This document shows positions 1-10,373 of a stretch of DNA of 64,000 nucleotides, piece by piece. The notes below the pieces were generated by a model. The model was not told the origin of the DNA, did no database searches, and saw only the letters and a list, made by a program, of their open reading frames with translations. This DNA comes from Heterohyrax brucei (taxonomy: Eukaryota > Chordata > Mammalia > Hyracoidea > Procaviidae), in the NCBI GenBank assembly GCA_028571685.1, contig CM053143.1, forward strand, positions 53,685,208 through 53,749,207, given 5' to 3'. Numbering within the stretch: position 1 is the stretch's first letter; each line of letters opens with the position of its first letter. The translations under genes were made by a program, and so were the position numbers.

Positions 1-535
1 AATTCTTTAACTTTTATCAGTTGGTAAAATTCAAATAAAAATGGAGGTGACATATTTTTTAACAAATGGGCAGACTGGAATTAATCACAACTCCTCTAAA
101 GCAGTGCTATTTTACTATTTAACACATGTTCAAAACTACTTTTGCTGAAAAGAATCAAAAGGGAAATTATTTGAAAAATTGGAGATCAAGATTTTACAAC
201 TCAGCATACAACGAAACACGTGTGGGATAAAAGTTTCTATTTTGTCTACTCATTTTAACTTCTGTGATCACATTGAACATGATGGAATGAATCAGATATT
301 TCAGTATCTTATTTGATAGTTACTTAATGGTGTCTCTGATTTTATTAAAATTGCCCTGAGAGGAAAATATTTGCAAGCATGAATTGCTAAGCATGAAAGC
401 CATTTTCTTTTGCTTTCTTTTGAAATCATTGTTAACTTACAATTCAGTCAAATATTGGTAAGGTAATACCAGATGGTGGAAAAGCTAGAGTAGTTCTATA
501 GTGTGATTAGACTTCACCATCAATTATTCCCCAAG
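1..535. other. Unassigned AT-rich noncoding DNA
   Basis: No repeat family, open reading frame or RNA gene was recognised here. Short T-rich and A-rich runs are the only notable texture. Confidence 0.5.
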
Positions 536-740
536 TACTAATAATACTTTGCACATGTGCAGTACTTTTCAGTTGTCAATGTCCTTGCACACTTGACCCT
601 CAAGGCTCAGTCAGTCCAGAAGAGTAGACTTTATTAACTCGGTATCACAGGCGTGGAAATGGAGACTCAAAGTAGCAAAGTCGAGGTTAACATACACCTC
701 TTTGACTTTCATGGACCAGAATGTTCACAACTGAATCTCA
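536..740 (+). repeat. Possible MIR SINE remnant
   Basis: A degenerate block around 648-690 (gtggaaatggagactcaaag) resembles the conserved MIR core, in which a gradient of A-rich and GAGGCTCA-like sequence follows a TTTTACAG motif. The match is short and the ends are guesses. Confidence 0.3.
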
Positions 741-873
741 GTTGCTTTAAATTTTGCATTATTCTTCGTACAGTATTGTTATTTAAAATGAATACTCTTA
801 TTCCAATTTTAATTGTAATATACTGAAGTGACAATGGATATTTAGATCATGTTAATAACAATGAAAGTGATAA

Positions 874-1037
874 AACAACAACAACAAAGATTCATTGCCT
901 TCAAGTCTATTCTGATTCATAGAGACTCCATAGGACAGAGTAGAACTGTCCTATAGGATTTTCAAGGAGTGCCTGTTGAACTGCTAACCTTTTGGTTAGC
1001 AGCCACAGCATTTAACCACTATGCCACCAGGGTTTCT
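874..1037 (-). repeat. AfroSINE (tRNA-derived afrotherian SINE)
   Basis: Read on the minus strand this is the typical element: a 5' end CCCTGGTGGC-like at 1037, a tRNA-like B-box region with GCTAACCAAAAGGTTAGC, then a CTCTGTCCTATAG block and a 3' tail resembling that of the RTE LINE. The window-strand (CAA)n run at 874-887 is the short 3' tail microsatellite. The copy is nearly complete and moderately diverged. Elements of this class use RNA polymerase III promoters inside the tRNA-like head and depend on a partner LINE for insertion. Confidence 0.9.
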
Positions 1038-1045
1038 AGTAATGC

Positions 1046-1290
1046 TAAAATTAATGTTTATTAGTACTACATACAATGCTGAGAACATTATGTGATTATC
1101 TTACGTAATTTTCCCAATAACCTCATAAGATAGATGCTGTTGTTATCTCTGGGGACTTAGCATCAGAGAATGTAAATGTCTTAAAGAAAATTTATAAATT
1201 TAAAGAAATTTATAAAACTCTTAAGAGATAGAACTGGTACTTGACCTTAGACCAGACTCTAGGATGTAATGCTGTCTAATAAATCTGATT
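1046..1290 (+). repeat. MIR SINE
   Basis: The block from about 1079 to 1150 carries the recognisable MIR core: a TGCTGAGAACATTATGTGAT-type run, then CCCAATAACCTCATAAGATAG and a TATCTCTGGGGAC piece where consensus reads ATCCCCATTTTAC. A weaker 3' part reaches about 1275. MIR is an ancient SINE of all mammals, so this copy predates the afrotherian-specific repeats around it. Confidence 0.6.
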
Positions 1291-1337
1291 GTTACCTACA
1301 TAGCTCTTGTATGTCACAATCTCATATGTATAACATG

Positions 1338-1470
1338 CTGCTAATGTGTCCCTTATTCAATTCTGACTCATAGCAACCCAACAGGACAGAGTAGAATTAC
1401 CCAATAAGGTTCCCAGGGAACAGCTGACATTTTTGTTAGCAGCCAAGTTCTTAATTAACATAGCTATGCT
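1338..1470 (-). repeat. AfroSINE, degraded
   Basis: Minus-strand copy. The CTGACTCATAGCAACC and GGACAGAGTAGAATTACCC blocks are clear, and GTTAGCAGCCAAG marks the tRNA-like part. The 5' end has decayed and no tail is visible. Confidence 0.75.
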
Positions 1471-3210
1471 TTCAAGTCCTGTTTAATGAGAATAAAATTA
1501 ACTTTTAATAATAAATTATGAAAATTACTTGCCTACTGCAAATATAAAACAAATATCAGTTATTAAATTAGTTAAAATATACCACCTAGAATGTTTGTAT
1601 TAATGTTTCTTCTTCATCTCCTTTTCTTCTTCTTTTTTGCCCTCTAGTTCGTAATACAGCTGAGTTTCACCAATTTCCGTCAGCTTTTTTCTGTTCCATG
1701 GCTACAGTTCTCAGTCAGGCATCTAGTATGTGGTTGATCATAAAGGGATAAGAGAACCAGTTGTGAATTTATGAATGTAAATCCATATCACCAATTGGAA
1801 GAAAGTCAGAAGTACATGGTATATTGACAGTGGGTTATGAACAGTGTATTTAGGTATGAAGGATAGTATATTATTCCCTGTTTTCTATTTGCCTCAAAGT
1901 TATTCTTTACTAACTGAAACTTTAGTACTTGGGCATCGGGTTTGGTGAAATGTGAAAATCTTCATCAGCAATATCTCCCACACATTCTTTGACAGACTTT
2001 ACACATGGAAGTTAAATATGGTTAGCTGTCATCAACGTCAAGTCATAGAACATGAGTCCTCACTGAAATTGGACAGTGGAGCAAATCACATGCAGCACTG
2101 AACTTGACTCGTTTTCCCCTTTTGGCTCTGAATCCGTGTTGACAGGGAGACTTACATCACTTTGACACACTTAGGAAAATGTAGCTCTATTTGCATTTGT
2201 TGTTGTTTTCTCTTTTCTTGTCCAAATTCAGATGCTTACCTTGCAATAAGACCACTGAAACCGAGAGCTGATAATATGCCTCTTATAAAAATGTTGAATA
2301 ACAGCCGGCATTGAGGATTAGAGCAATGAGATGTGGCAAAACCCACTCAGCGTATAACTAAACATCTTATCTCTTTGTCATCGCTTATTAACCTATTTCA
2401 TTCTCTCTCCCCATGTTTTATATTTGTTACCTTGTGGCTACACACATGTTGGTGATCTGCAAATTTATGCCTTATGTTGTATGTGAAATTTAGTGGCTGC
2501 CAGTAATTACAGTGGTGGCCAAACTAGAGACTTTTTACTTTTCTCCTGCAAAACTAACCATGTGTTCTGTTTTAAAGCAATGTGGTTTATTTTACGAACT
2601 ATCTGAAAGAAAAATAAAAAAGAAAATCAGAGCTACGAAGTTTGACATTTTTCATGAGGAATTATCTGATGGCAAGTTGAGCCTCAAAGAAAGGATTTTT
2701 TTTTTTAATTTGGCTGTATGGAACTGCCATTAACAAAATTTATAAATCTCTTAATTTGACCTCAGACCAGGGGCCAGAACAGCTATCACACACTGTATAC
2801 ATGCACAGACCACAGAATGGTAGAGTCTAAGGATCTCATCTTTTGTTCACATTAGTGACATTAGTCACATACATAAGGGAAAGTTCAGTGTTTTGCTGAT
2901 ACAAATCACAACACCTAATCTCATATGAATTTCTTACTTGAACTCTATCCTTACAGAAAGTTTCAGGTTGATTTAAAATTCATAAGAATATAAAGAGGTC
3001 ACAGAAGTTTATCATTTTAAATTAATACTACATCAGTGTTACAACATGCAATAAAAATGAAGGAAAATATCATTTTATATGTTTAATTGGATAAAAAATG
3101 TTTTTACAGAACAAAGGCATTCAAAAATTATTCCTGAAAACTAGTTTGACTGATGCCTGCCCTCATGTCCACTCCCGTGAGTATTTTCCACATCTATTAA
3201 TCCAATCAGA
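1471..3210. other. Unassigned noncoding DNA, low repeat content
   Basis: No element was recognised over about 1.7 kb. The 73-codon ORF at 2512-2733 has no recognisable domain and its composition matches the surrounding AT-rich DNA, so it is taken as chance. Confidence 0.45.
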
Positions 3211-3353
3211 AATCTCAGTGGTTAAGAGATACGGCTGCTAACCAAAAGCCAGCAGTTTGAGTTCACTAAGTTCTCCTTGGAAACCCTGTGGAGCAGTTCT
3301 ACTCTGTCTTGTAGGGTCATCATGTGTCAGAATTGACTTGATGACAGTATTTG
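3211..3353 (+). repeat. AfroSINE
   Basis: Plus-strand copy. The CAGTGGTTAAGAGATACGGC head, GCTAACCAAAAGCCAGCAG, CCTTGGAAACCCTGTGGAGC and the ATGTGTCAGAATTGACTTGA tail appear in order, so it is almost complete. Confidence 0.9.
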
Positions 3354-3934
3354 ATTAAGTATAGAGATTTTTCTCTGGATTGTATTGCGTAATTTTCTGT
3401 TTACACTGAGAGAATCATGGCGGCACAGCTCAGAAGCATACAAAGCAATGTTTTTCAAATACTGTCAGTGTGAATTGTTTCTAGTAAACAATATACCAAT
3501 ATTTCGGATTATCTTTCCTTATTTATTGTATGTTTAGAAATTTGCATCTTTCAGTTTTCTTTTCTTTTTAATTTTCCTTTTTGTTCTCGCCTTTACATCC
3601 TTTCCTTATTGCCTTCCCAACCCTGTGGGCTTATTCCAAATATAACATGGCTCCCAATACTCCTAATGTGGAAAACATTATCATTACGTCGCTATGTGTA
3701 AGATCCAGTACCTTTCAAAGTATTTGGATTATAATGTGCCATTTACACTAAATATTGATAAGGACTTTTTCTGTTAATAATAGCATTTAAATGCTCTATG
3801 AGACTGTGCACAGATTAAGCTGCTGTAACAAATACTGTGTTTAAATATGGCAGAAAGATACTTCTTTCACATAACAGTCTAAATTGAACACTATGCCATC
3901 TTTCCTACCAGACTTTTTGTGTTTGTTTGTTTAC
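3354..3934. other. Unassigned noncoding DNA
   Basis: AT-rich sequence with several T-rich runs (3550-3600). Nothing was recognised. Confidence 0.45.
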
Positions 3935-4165
3935 TGTGCTTTCATCTTCTCTGTCATTTTTTTAATTGTACTTCAGAAGAAGGCTTACAGAGCAAACTAG
4001 TTTCTCATTAAAAATAATAATACACGTATTGTTTCTTGACATTGGCTGCCAACTCCGTAAGATGTCAACACTCTCCCCTTCTCAGCCTTCGATTCTTGAG
4101 ACGTTATCAGCTTTCCTGTCCCCTCTAACCATCTCGGCCCTGCCCTCGGGCTGGTGTACCACTTA
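3935..4165 (-). mobile_element. L1 LINE, 3' UTR terminus, 5'-truncated
   Basis: This is the end of an L1 3' UTR on the minus strand. It matches the block at 57185-57400 in the same order: AGCAAACTAGTTTCTCATTA-type sequence, then a TGTCAACACTCTCCCCTTCT-type stretch and a GCTTTCCTGTCCC motif. Only about 230 bp of the element was copied or survives. The open frame at 3966-4166 is an artefact of this region. Confidence 0.75.
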
Positions 4166-4920
4166 ATCTCATTGTGGCTGTCAGACTTGTAACCCCAGTT
4201 CAGGTGTTGCCATTCCCCAAGCAGTAGAAAGAGGAAAGGGGAACATCTTTGTCCTTAAAGTGGTCACATGAAAGGTACACACAATAATTTTTCCCGACGT
4301 TTTCAAACATAAAACTACAAATATGGCTACTCCTGTCTGTAAGTCTAGTTAGAAAACGTAAACACTCCGGTTAACACCTGTGCGCTAAAAATTCAGGGGA
4401 TTTTATTACAGAAAAGGAAAATGGAATGCATGGATCCTAAACAAGAGTTAATACTCTCCACAACAGATAACAACAACCTATTAGAGTATCATCATTATTT
4501 TCCTTCAAAGTTGTTTGAAATTTATAACTTATTTATTTATAGTACTCTTTTCTTCAATGTGGTACCATCTGTATGTATGAATAGTTAATAAATAAAATAC
4601 ATTTTTCTTAAAAGCACTCCCATAGTGAAAAAAAAGGAATTAAAGCTTACATTACCTTCTTTATTTCTTTCTTTTGCCCTGTTATACTTTACATAATTAA
4701 AGTATAATCAATGTGGTATCATCAAAACAAGTATGATATTGCAGCATAAATTTCAGTCTATTTTCCAACGGACAAGCATTCAATTCATATGAAGTCAGAA
4801 AAGTATTAGAACTTCCTAATTTGTGGGTTTAAATTTTGAAGAGATCTATTAGAGATGCTACATGTCTTAACAACGTTTCATTTAGAGAAACGTAGCATTT
4901 AAATATTATTTTATTAATAT
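4166..4920. other. Unassigned noncoding DNA
   Basis: Nothing was recognised. The stretch is AT-rich with short homopolymers. Confidence 0.45.
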
Positions 4921-5122
4921 CTGACGAGTCCTGACAGTGCAGTTGATAAAGGACTCAGCTGTTAATTGAGATTTCAGAGGTTCCAACCCATCAGCTGCTC
5001 TGTGGGAGACAGATGTGACAGTCTGATACTGTAAGGATTTACAGCCTTGAAAACCCTAGAGGGCAGTTTTATGTTGTTCTACAGGATCATTATGAGATGG
5101 AATCAACTCAACAGAGTGCTTT
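4921..5122 (+). repeat. AfroSINE, long variant
   Basis: This longer form has the extra segment AGATGTGACAGTCTGATACT followed by AAGGATTTACAGCCTTG between the tRNA-like head and the common 3' part, giving about 200 bp in place of 150. The tail reads ATGGAATCAACTCAACAGAG. Confidence 0.85.
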
Positions 5123-5534
5123 TTATTTTTTTATTAATATCATAAAAATGTGTTAATAATGACTATGTTTAAATAAAGGTAAATGACTTAAAATTAAGAT
5201 GAAAGATAAACTATAACTATTGTTTGACTTCACAGAAAAAGAAGATAAATTCATGCTTGCCAAACCAAGTGCCATCGAAATTCATGCTTAGATAACCATT
5301 AATAAGCTTTGCTAGCTGATAAAGTATTCTCAACTCTTTAATATTTTATTTAGGGCTATATTCAAGTTATATGTTGTACTTTCTTTGAATGTATTCATAT
5401 TTCAAATGTGAATTTTTAAGGATATTTTACTATGTATGTTTATTGCTTCAGTCACTTTCTGTTCTTATTCATCTATATATATGTAAACTTTAATAGAATT
5501 CACAAAAGAAAATATATACCTGCATAAAATTTAT
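5123..5534. other. Unassigned AT-rich DNA
   Basis: No recognisable repeat or gene. Confidence 0.45.
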
Positions 5535-5825
5535 TTATTTATTGTGATTAAGTGAAAGTGTGCAATCCAAATTAATTTTGCATGCCCACCTATCTGCAAT
5601 CCTTCTGCTCTCCTTACCCAGTGACAGCGCACTCCTTCTTTCCATTCTACACTCGTCATATAATGTCAAAAAATGTCAACAAGCTCCTGTCCCCTCCTCT
5701 CCATTCTCTTCTCTCCCATCTAGAAAGACCAGTAGGACAGCATTCTATAAATGGATAGAACCATAAAGTACACACACCGCATGGTCACATTGTGTACCCG
5801 AGTCCAGTTCATTTTTGGTCCAAAG
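5535..5825 (-). mobile_element. L1 LINE, 3' UTR terminus, 5'-truncated
   Basis: Minus-strand L1 3' end of the same subfamily as the copy starting near 52016. The shared blocks are GTGCAATCCAAATTAATTTT, a CTGCAATCCTTCTGCTCTC region, CTAGAAAGACCAGTAGGACAG and ACACACACCGCATGGTCAC. The overlapping frame at 5560-5766 is a by-product. Confidence 0.75.
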
Positions 5826-6494
5826 AGTTGCATAAAAATTTTTAACAGAATATTCACACAGGTATTTGGTAGCCTTAAAATTTTCTGTAATTGTGATGAA
5901 TAGAGAATCTAAGTGAAATGCTTCATTTAATCTTTTTCCTAATGTAACTGTCTTTTTGAAGTTCTGAAATATTGGATGCAATTCAGATTTGTATATAATA
6001 CAAAAAAGGAATCCTGGGATGTGCTGTGATGTAAAAATTAAAGTGAGAATTTTTTTCAACTGTATCTTATACAAGTTATTGAAACTCTGCCTTAACTAAG
6101 AGTAGTAAGAATTATGCCTTAAAATTTTTTTTTTATAAGGAAACATTTCAAAATATACAATATTATCAAATTTTGTGGAATGCATTATTGCCATTTTTCT
6201 CTTGGATAGAGAATAAATAAAGGGAAATATAATTGATCTGGCTATTCAAAAAATGTCAGTGGAAGAAGAGACCTTGAAAGTATTGGGTAAGTAGACTTTT
6301 CTGTTTATGTTTGAAATATAAACATAGAATCTATTATGAAGACAGAACAGGGTTTCCCTTTGATTTCTCAAGGCTGAAAATGAACATTTTCAAATCCTCT
6401 TAGTCATTAACTTATTAAATTATTAATTTAGTTTCTTTAAAAAAATGAACTACACTGATAGTTGAATAAACTAAAATAAATCAATAAATAAACC
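5826..6494. other. Unassigned noncoding DNA
   Basis: The minus-strand ORF at 5745-6074 crosses out of the L1 fragment into unique sequence. It shows no domain and no plausible start context, so it is not treated as a gene. Confidence 0.45.
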
Positions 6495-6693
6495 AATTGA
6501 TGTTAAATTGATTTCAAGTCATGGTCACCCCATGGGTTGCAGAGCAGCACAGTGTTCCTCAGAATTTTTAAGGCTGCTACATTCAGAAGCAGATCACCAG
6601 GACGTTCTTCCAAGGTTCCTCTGTATAGATGTAAATAAATAAACTTTTAGTTAGTAGTTGAGCTGTTAATTCTTTGTACTACTCAGGGAGTCC
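6495..6693 (-). repeat. AfroSINE, long variant, degraded
   Basis: The minus-strand long form is recognised from AAATTGATTTCAAGTCATGG, the internal AAGGCTGCTACATTCAGAAG block and the head piece CTACTCAGGGAGTCC at its right end. It contains a small (AAATA)n-like insertion near 6630. Confidence 0.7.
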
Positions 6694-6939
6694 ATCTAAT
6701 AAGCTCGGTAGAACCAGTTTTTAATCAGGAGAAATTAACAGATTTAATTCATAATCTTGAAACACCACGGTGGGGAGAATTGTAAATTCTAGGTACTACC
6801 TGTCATGAAGCTAACTACTCAGCTCAGAAACCATGTATTTAGTGTGAAACTGAAGAAAACTATTCATTTATTTCGTGGTATATTTTATTTCATATGCCAC
6901 ATATGACTTCGTATATACATATGAGCGTATATACATATA

Positions 6940-6985
6940 TGTATGTGTCTGTGTGTGTATACGTGTGCACACACACACAGACACA
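6940..6985. repeat. (TG)n/(CA)n microsatellite
   Basis: An imperfect alternating purine-pyrimidine tract runs from TG-rich into CA-rich sequence, so it is partly self-complementary. It borders an LTR fragment on the right. Confidence 0.9.
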
Positions 6986-6987
6986 TA

Positions 6988-7086
6988 AACCAGAAGGTAC
7001 CTTTAGTCAATTTCTTTTGAGATATCAAAAAGTGAAGGAAGAAGACAGAGTGATCTCCTACCACCAAAAAAGTAGTCTGGAGCACA
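6988..7086 (+). mobile_element. LTR fragment, ERVL-MaLR-like
   Basis: About 100 bp in sense orientation match part of the LTR at 8319-8690. The shared blocks are CAGAAGGTACCTTTAGTCAA, AGATATCAAAAAGTGAAGGA and CAGAGTGATCTCCTACCACC. It is a short fossil lying between two CA microsatellites. Confidence 0.7.
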
Positions 7087-7088
7087 GC

Positions 7089-7132
7089 ATACACACACAC
7101 ACATATGCATGCACGCACACACACATGTATAT
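7089..7132. repeat. (CA)n microsatellite, interrupted
   Basis: An imperfect CA tract with ATG and TATG interruptions, directly after the LTR fragment. Confidence 0.9.
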
Positions 7133-7144
7133 ATACTATTTTTT

Positions 7145-7626
7145 TTTCCTTTTAGGAAGGATTAGCTTAGTATGCCCTTATCTCCAATCTCTTGTATATA
7201 CCACTCAATTAGTAAATATACTTCATAATTTACACATGGATGTTATAAAGTAATCATCCTCTCTTTCTGAGCACTACATCCCACTGAGTTAGATACTGAA
7301 TATTGTGGCTACCGATTTTACTTATGGATGGATGACCTGAGCTAAATGCTAAATGTAGTATGAAATTTCAACGATTTGTGACTCTAGAAATCGCATATTT
7401 ATGACTTAAAATTTAAAACCTCAAATGACACCTGCCATCTTGTTTTTATACCCTTATTTAACACTTTTAAATGCCTAACTCAGTGGGATGTAGTGCTCAG
7501 AAAGAGAAAATAATTACTTTATACTATTCACATGTAAACTATTAAGTGTATTTTCTAACTGGAATGGTATAAATAAGAAGGTAGAGAGAATGGCATACTA
7601 AGTTAAGCATTCCTACAAGGAAGAAG
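7145..7626. repeat. Large inverted repeat (arms about 150 bp, loop about 180 bp)
   Basis: The arm at 7145-7292 is the reverse complement of 7475-7626 with only scattered mismatches and one or two single-base gaps. The loop-proximal 32 bases are exact: 7261-7292 against 7475-7506. Similarity fades outward, but the blocks GGCATACTAAG, ATTACTTTAT and TTCCT still pair. The spacer (7293-7474) is AT-rich with no recognised repeat. No coding potential was seen. This could be a foldback DNA element, a decayed MITE, or an inverted duplication of unique sequence. The family is unknown. Confidence 0.85.
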
Positions 7627-8172
7627 AAGAAATATATATAGGAAGCTATGCTTTAAAATATTATTCTACCTGTCCATTCTATAAGAATAAGAACTTGTTG
7701 AGTTGATATTTATAGCTTTCTAGAAACTGTACTTAGCAGTGAGTTACTAAGCTAAACAGATACATAATCAAGAAGGTCTCTGGCAACCAAAGGAAGCAAT
7801 AGACAAGTTCTATAGCAGCGACGGCCATGATTCCATCCAAGATTAGAAAGATATCTGCAGTGGCAAAATGTAATGAATATTTGAACGGGAGCAGAGGTTA
7901 CAAGACGAAGAAAAAAGTAAAGAAAATCACCAAAACATGTGAGGTTAAACAGTTCTTGATAACCAGTTAGATTTAAGATTGAGGAAAAGAAAAATACGGT
8001 TCGAGTCTTAACAGCCACCTTAAACACTAACAGTACCACATCAGAGACCAACTGCGAGAAGAAAATAACGCTATGTTTCATTAACTTAAAAAGCCCAAAT
8101 TAATTTATAGACAAAGTATTATTTTAATTTATAGACAAATTATTAGAATTAATAGGTGAATTTAGCAAGTTT
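7627..8172. other. Unassigned noncoding DNA
   Basis: The minus-strand 109-codon ORF at 7752-8081 lies here. It encodes no recognisable domain, so it is left as a chance frame. Confidence 0.4.
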
Positions 8173-8318
8173 GTTGTTATTGTTGTAATCAGATTCTGCC
8201 CAGTTGGTTTGGAAGGAAACAGCCCAGTCCTGCGCCACCCACACGATCTCTGCTGTCTTTGAGTCTGCTGTTACACTCACCGTGTCAATCCATTTTGTTG
8301 AGGGTCTTCCTTTTTCTC
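8173..8318 (-). mobile_element. RTE-clade LINE, 3' end segment
   Basis: Minus-strand 3' part of an afrotherian RTE element. The blocks AACAGCCCAGTCCTGCGCCA and GTGTCAATCCATTTTGTTGA, read on the window strand, belong to the RTE C-terminal coding region and 3' end. The left edge carries the (TTG)n-type tail (8173-8186). It forms one element with 8691-10373. Confidence 0.8.
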
Positions 8319-8690
8319 ATGTGTCAGCTTGGCTATGATTCCCACTATTGTGTGATTGTGCACCATTTTGTCATTTGGTATGATTTTCTCATGTGTTATA
8401 AATCCTATACGATACTAATGAGGCAGGATTAGAGACAGTTAAACTAAAGAGACAAGACTCAATCAACAGGATTAGAAGGTACCTTGAGTCGATTTCTTTC
8501 AAGATATGAAAGAGAGAAGCAAGAAGGCAGAGAGAGTGATCTCCTATCACCAAGAAAGAAGAGTCTGGAGCAGCGTGTGTGCCTTGAACCTGGGGTCTCT
8601 ATGTTGAGATGACACTAGAGCAGAGGAAGACTGATGGCAAGGACTTTCCCCAAGAGCCAACAGAGAAGGAAAGACTTCTGGAGCTGGTAC
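8319..8690 (+). mobile_element. LTR fragment, ERVL-MaLR-like, inside an RTE LINE
   Basis: The sense-strand LTR starts with TGTCAGCTTGGC and runs through GATTCCCACTATTGTGTGAT and AATGAGGCAGGATTAG, a pattern shared with the LTR start at 20254. It ends abruptly where RTE coding sequence resumes. It is a fossil with no internal retroviral region. It now occupies a place where over 1 kb of RTE would be expected. Confidence 0.75.
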
Positions 8691-10373
8691 CTTGTTTTTC
8701 ATCAACACCTTCAGTGAAGCTTGGACTTCACCCTTCACTGCCATTGGTACCTGATCATATTCTGCCTCCTAAAATGGTTGAATGTTGATTAATTTTTTCA
8801 AACAGCGACTCTGTATTCCTCCTATCTTTTTTTTTTTAATGTTTCTGTGTAGTTCAATACTTTGCCCATAGAATTCTTCAGTGTCACAACATGAGGCTTC
8901 AATTTTTTCTTCAGTTCCTTCCGCTTGAGAAATGTGAACCATGTTGTTATTTCCGTTTGGTTTTCTAACTCTAGGTTTTTGCACATTTCATTATAATACC
9001 TTGCTTTATCTCCTCAAGTTACGCTCTGAAATCTGTTCAGTGGCTTTACTGCATTATCTCAGTTTGTTCTCATATTTATTTTTGTCTTTTCCTTATTTTC
9101 TGCATTTGAAACACCCTTCCACCTTCTACCAGTATAATGGTCTTCACGTTATCCCACAACTTGTCAGATCTTCAATTGTTAGTATTCACTGCATCGGTCT
9201 TTTCTGGACACTATCTCTAAATTCCAGTGAAATATAATTAAGGTTGTATTTTGGCTCTCGAGGACTTGTTTTCATTTTATTCTGCTTCAGCTTGAACTTG
9301 CATGCAAATGATTGATGGTCTGTTGCACAATCAGCTCCTGGACTTGTTCTGACTGATAATATTGAGTTTCTCCTTAATATATTGTCACAGATGTAGTCAA
9401 TTTGAGTACTGTGTTTTTCCTCTGGTGAGGTTCACATGTATAGGCACCATTTATTCATTTCTTTAAATACATTTGCAATGAATAAGTCATTGGTCTTACA
9501 AAATGCTACTGTGTTATCTCTGGTATCATATCTTTCATGAGACAATATATTTCAACTACTGATCCTTCTTCTTGATTTCCAAATTTTGCATTCCAAGCAC
9601 CAGTGATTGTCGATGCATCTTGACTTCATGTTTGATTAATTTCAGACTGCAGAAGTTGGTAAAAATCTTCATTAGTGGTTGGTGTATAAATTTGAATAAC
9701 AGTCACATTAATTGGTCTTTCTTACAGGTATGTAGATATTATTCCATCACTAACAGCATTGTACTTAAGGACAGATTTTGAAACATCCTTTTTGATAATG
9801 CATGCTGTCATTCCTCTTCAATTGCCATTCCTGTCGTGGTAGACCACAGCATTACCTGATTCAACAGGGCCAATGCCAGTCCATTTCAGCTCACTAAGGC
9901 CTAGGATGTCAATCTGTATGCATGCTTTTTGATGACTTTAAGTTTTCTTAAATTCCTGCTTTATGCACTTCACATTCTTGTTATTAAAGGATTCTCGCCA
10001 TTGTTTCTTCTTACATTTAGTAATGCCACATCATCATCAAAGTTAGGTCTTGAAAGCCTGACTCCATCCATATCATTAAGGTCAACTCTACTTTGAGAAA
10101 ATAACCCTTTACCAGTCATATTTTAAGTGTATGCCAACCTGGTACTACATGCCACAATATTCTGCTGTTATTTGTAAGGTTTTCACTAGCCAGTTTTTTG
10201 TGAGATAGAGTGCTAAGCCTTTCTTCCTAGTTTGTCTTAGTCTGAAAACTCACCTGAAAGCTGTTCACTATGAGTATTTGCTAGTAATTTGAAATACTAG
10301 TGGCATAATTGCCACCATCACAGCAACACACAAACCAGCACAGTACTACAGAGTGACAGATGTGTGGTGGCTA
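8691..10373 (-). mobile_element. RTE-clade LINE, endonuclease half with 5' end
   Basis: Read on the minus strand, the element begins at about 10373 with the motif CCACCACACATCTGTCACTC, also found at 31758, so the 5' end appears intact. It continues through the AP-endonuclease-type domain (about 10100 to 9240) to the linker. The linker frame at 8769-8984 includes VHISQAEGTEEK, matching TISQAEKTEEK in the copy at 49900. The piece at 8690-8745 (MAVKGEVQASLKVL) corresponds to VLEDKVQAALKAL at 50130. The reverse-transcriptase core is missing between 8690 and 8318. The frame is broken many times, so the element is dead. RTE elements nick DNA with the endonuclease and reverse-transcribe their RNA at the nick. 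Confidence 0.85.

Noticed and set aside
6885-7253. Opposite-strand ORFs of 79 and 119 codons
   Set aside because: They arise from TG/CA microsatellites and an LTR fragment and have low-complexity Val-Cys and His-Thr content.
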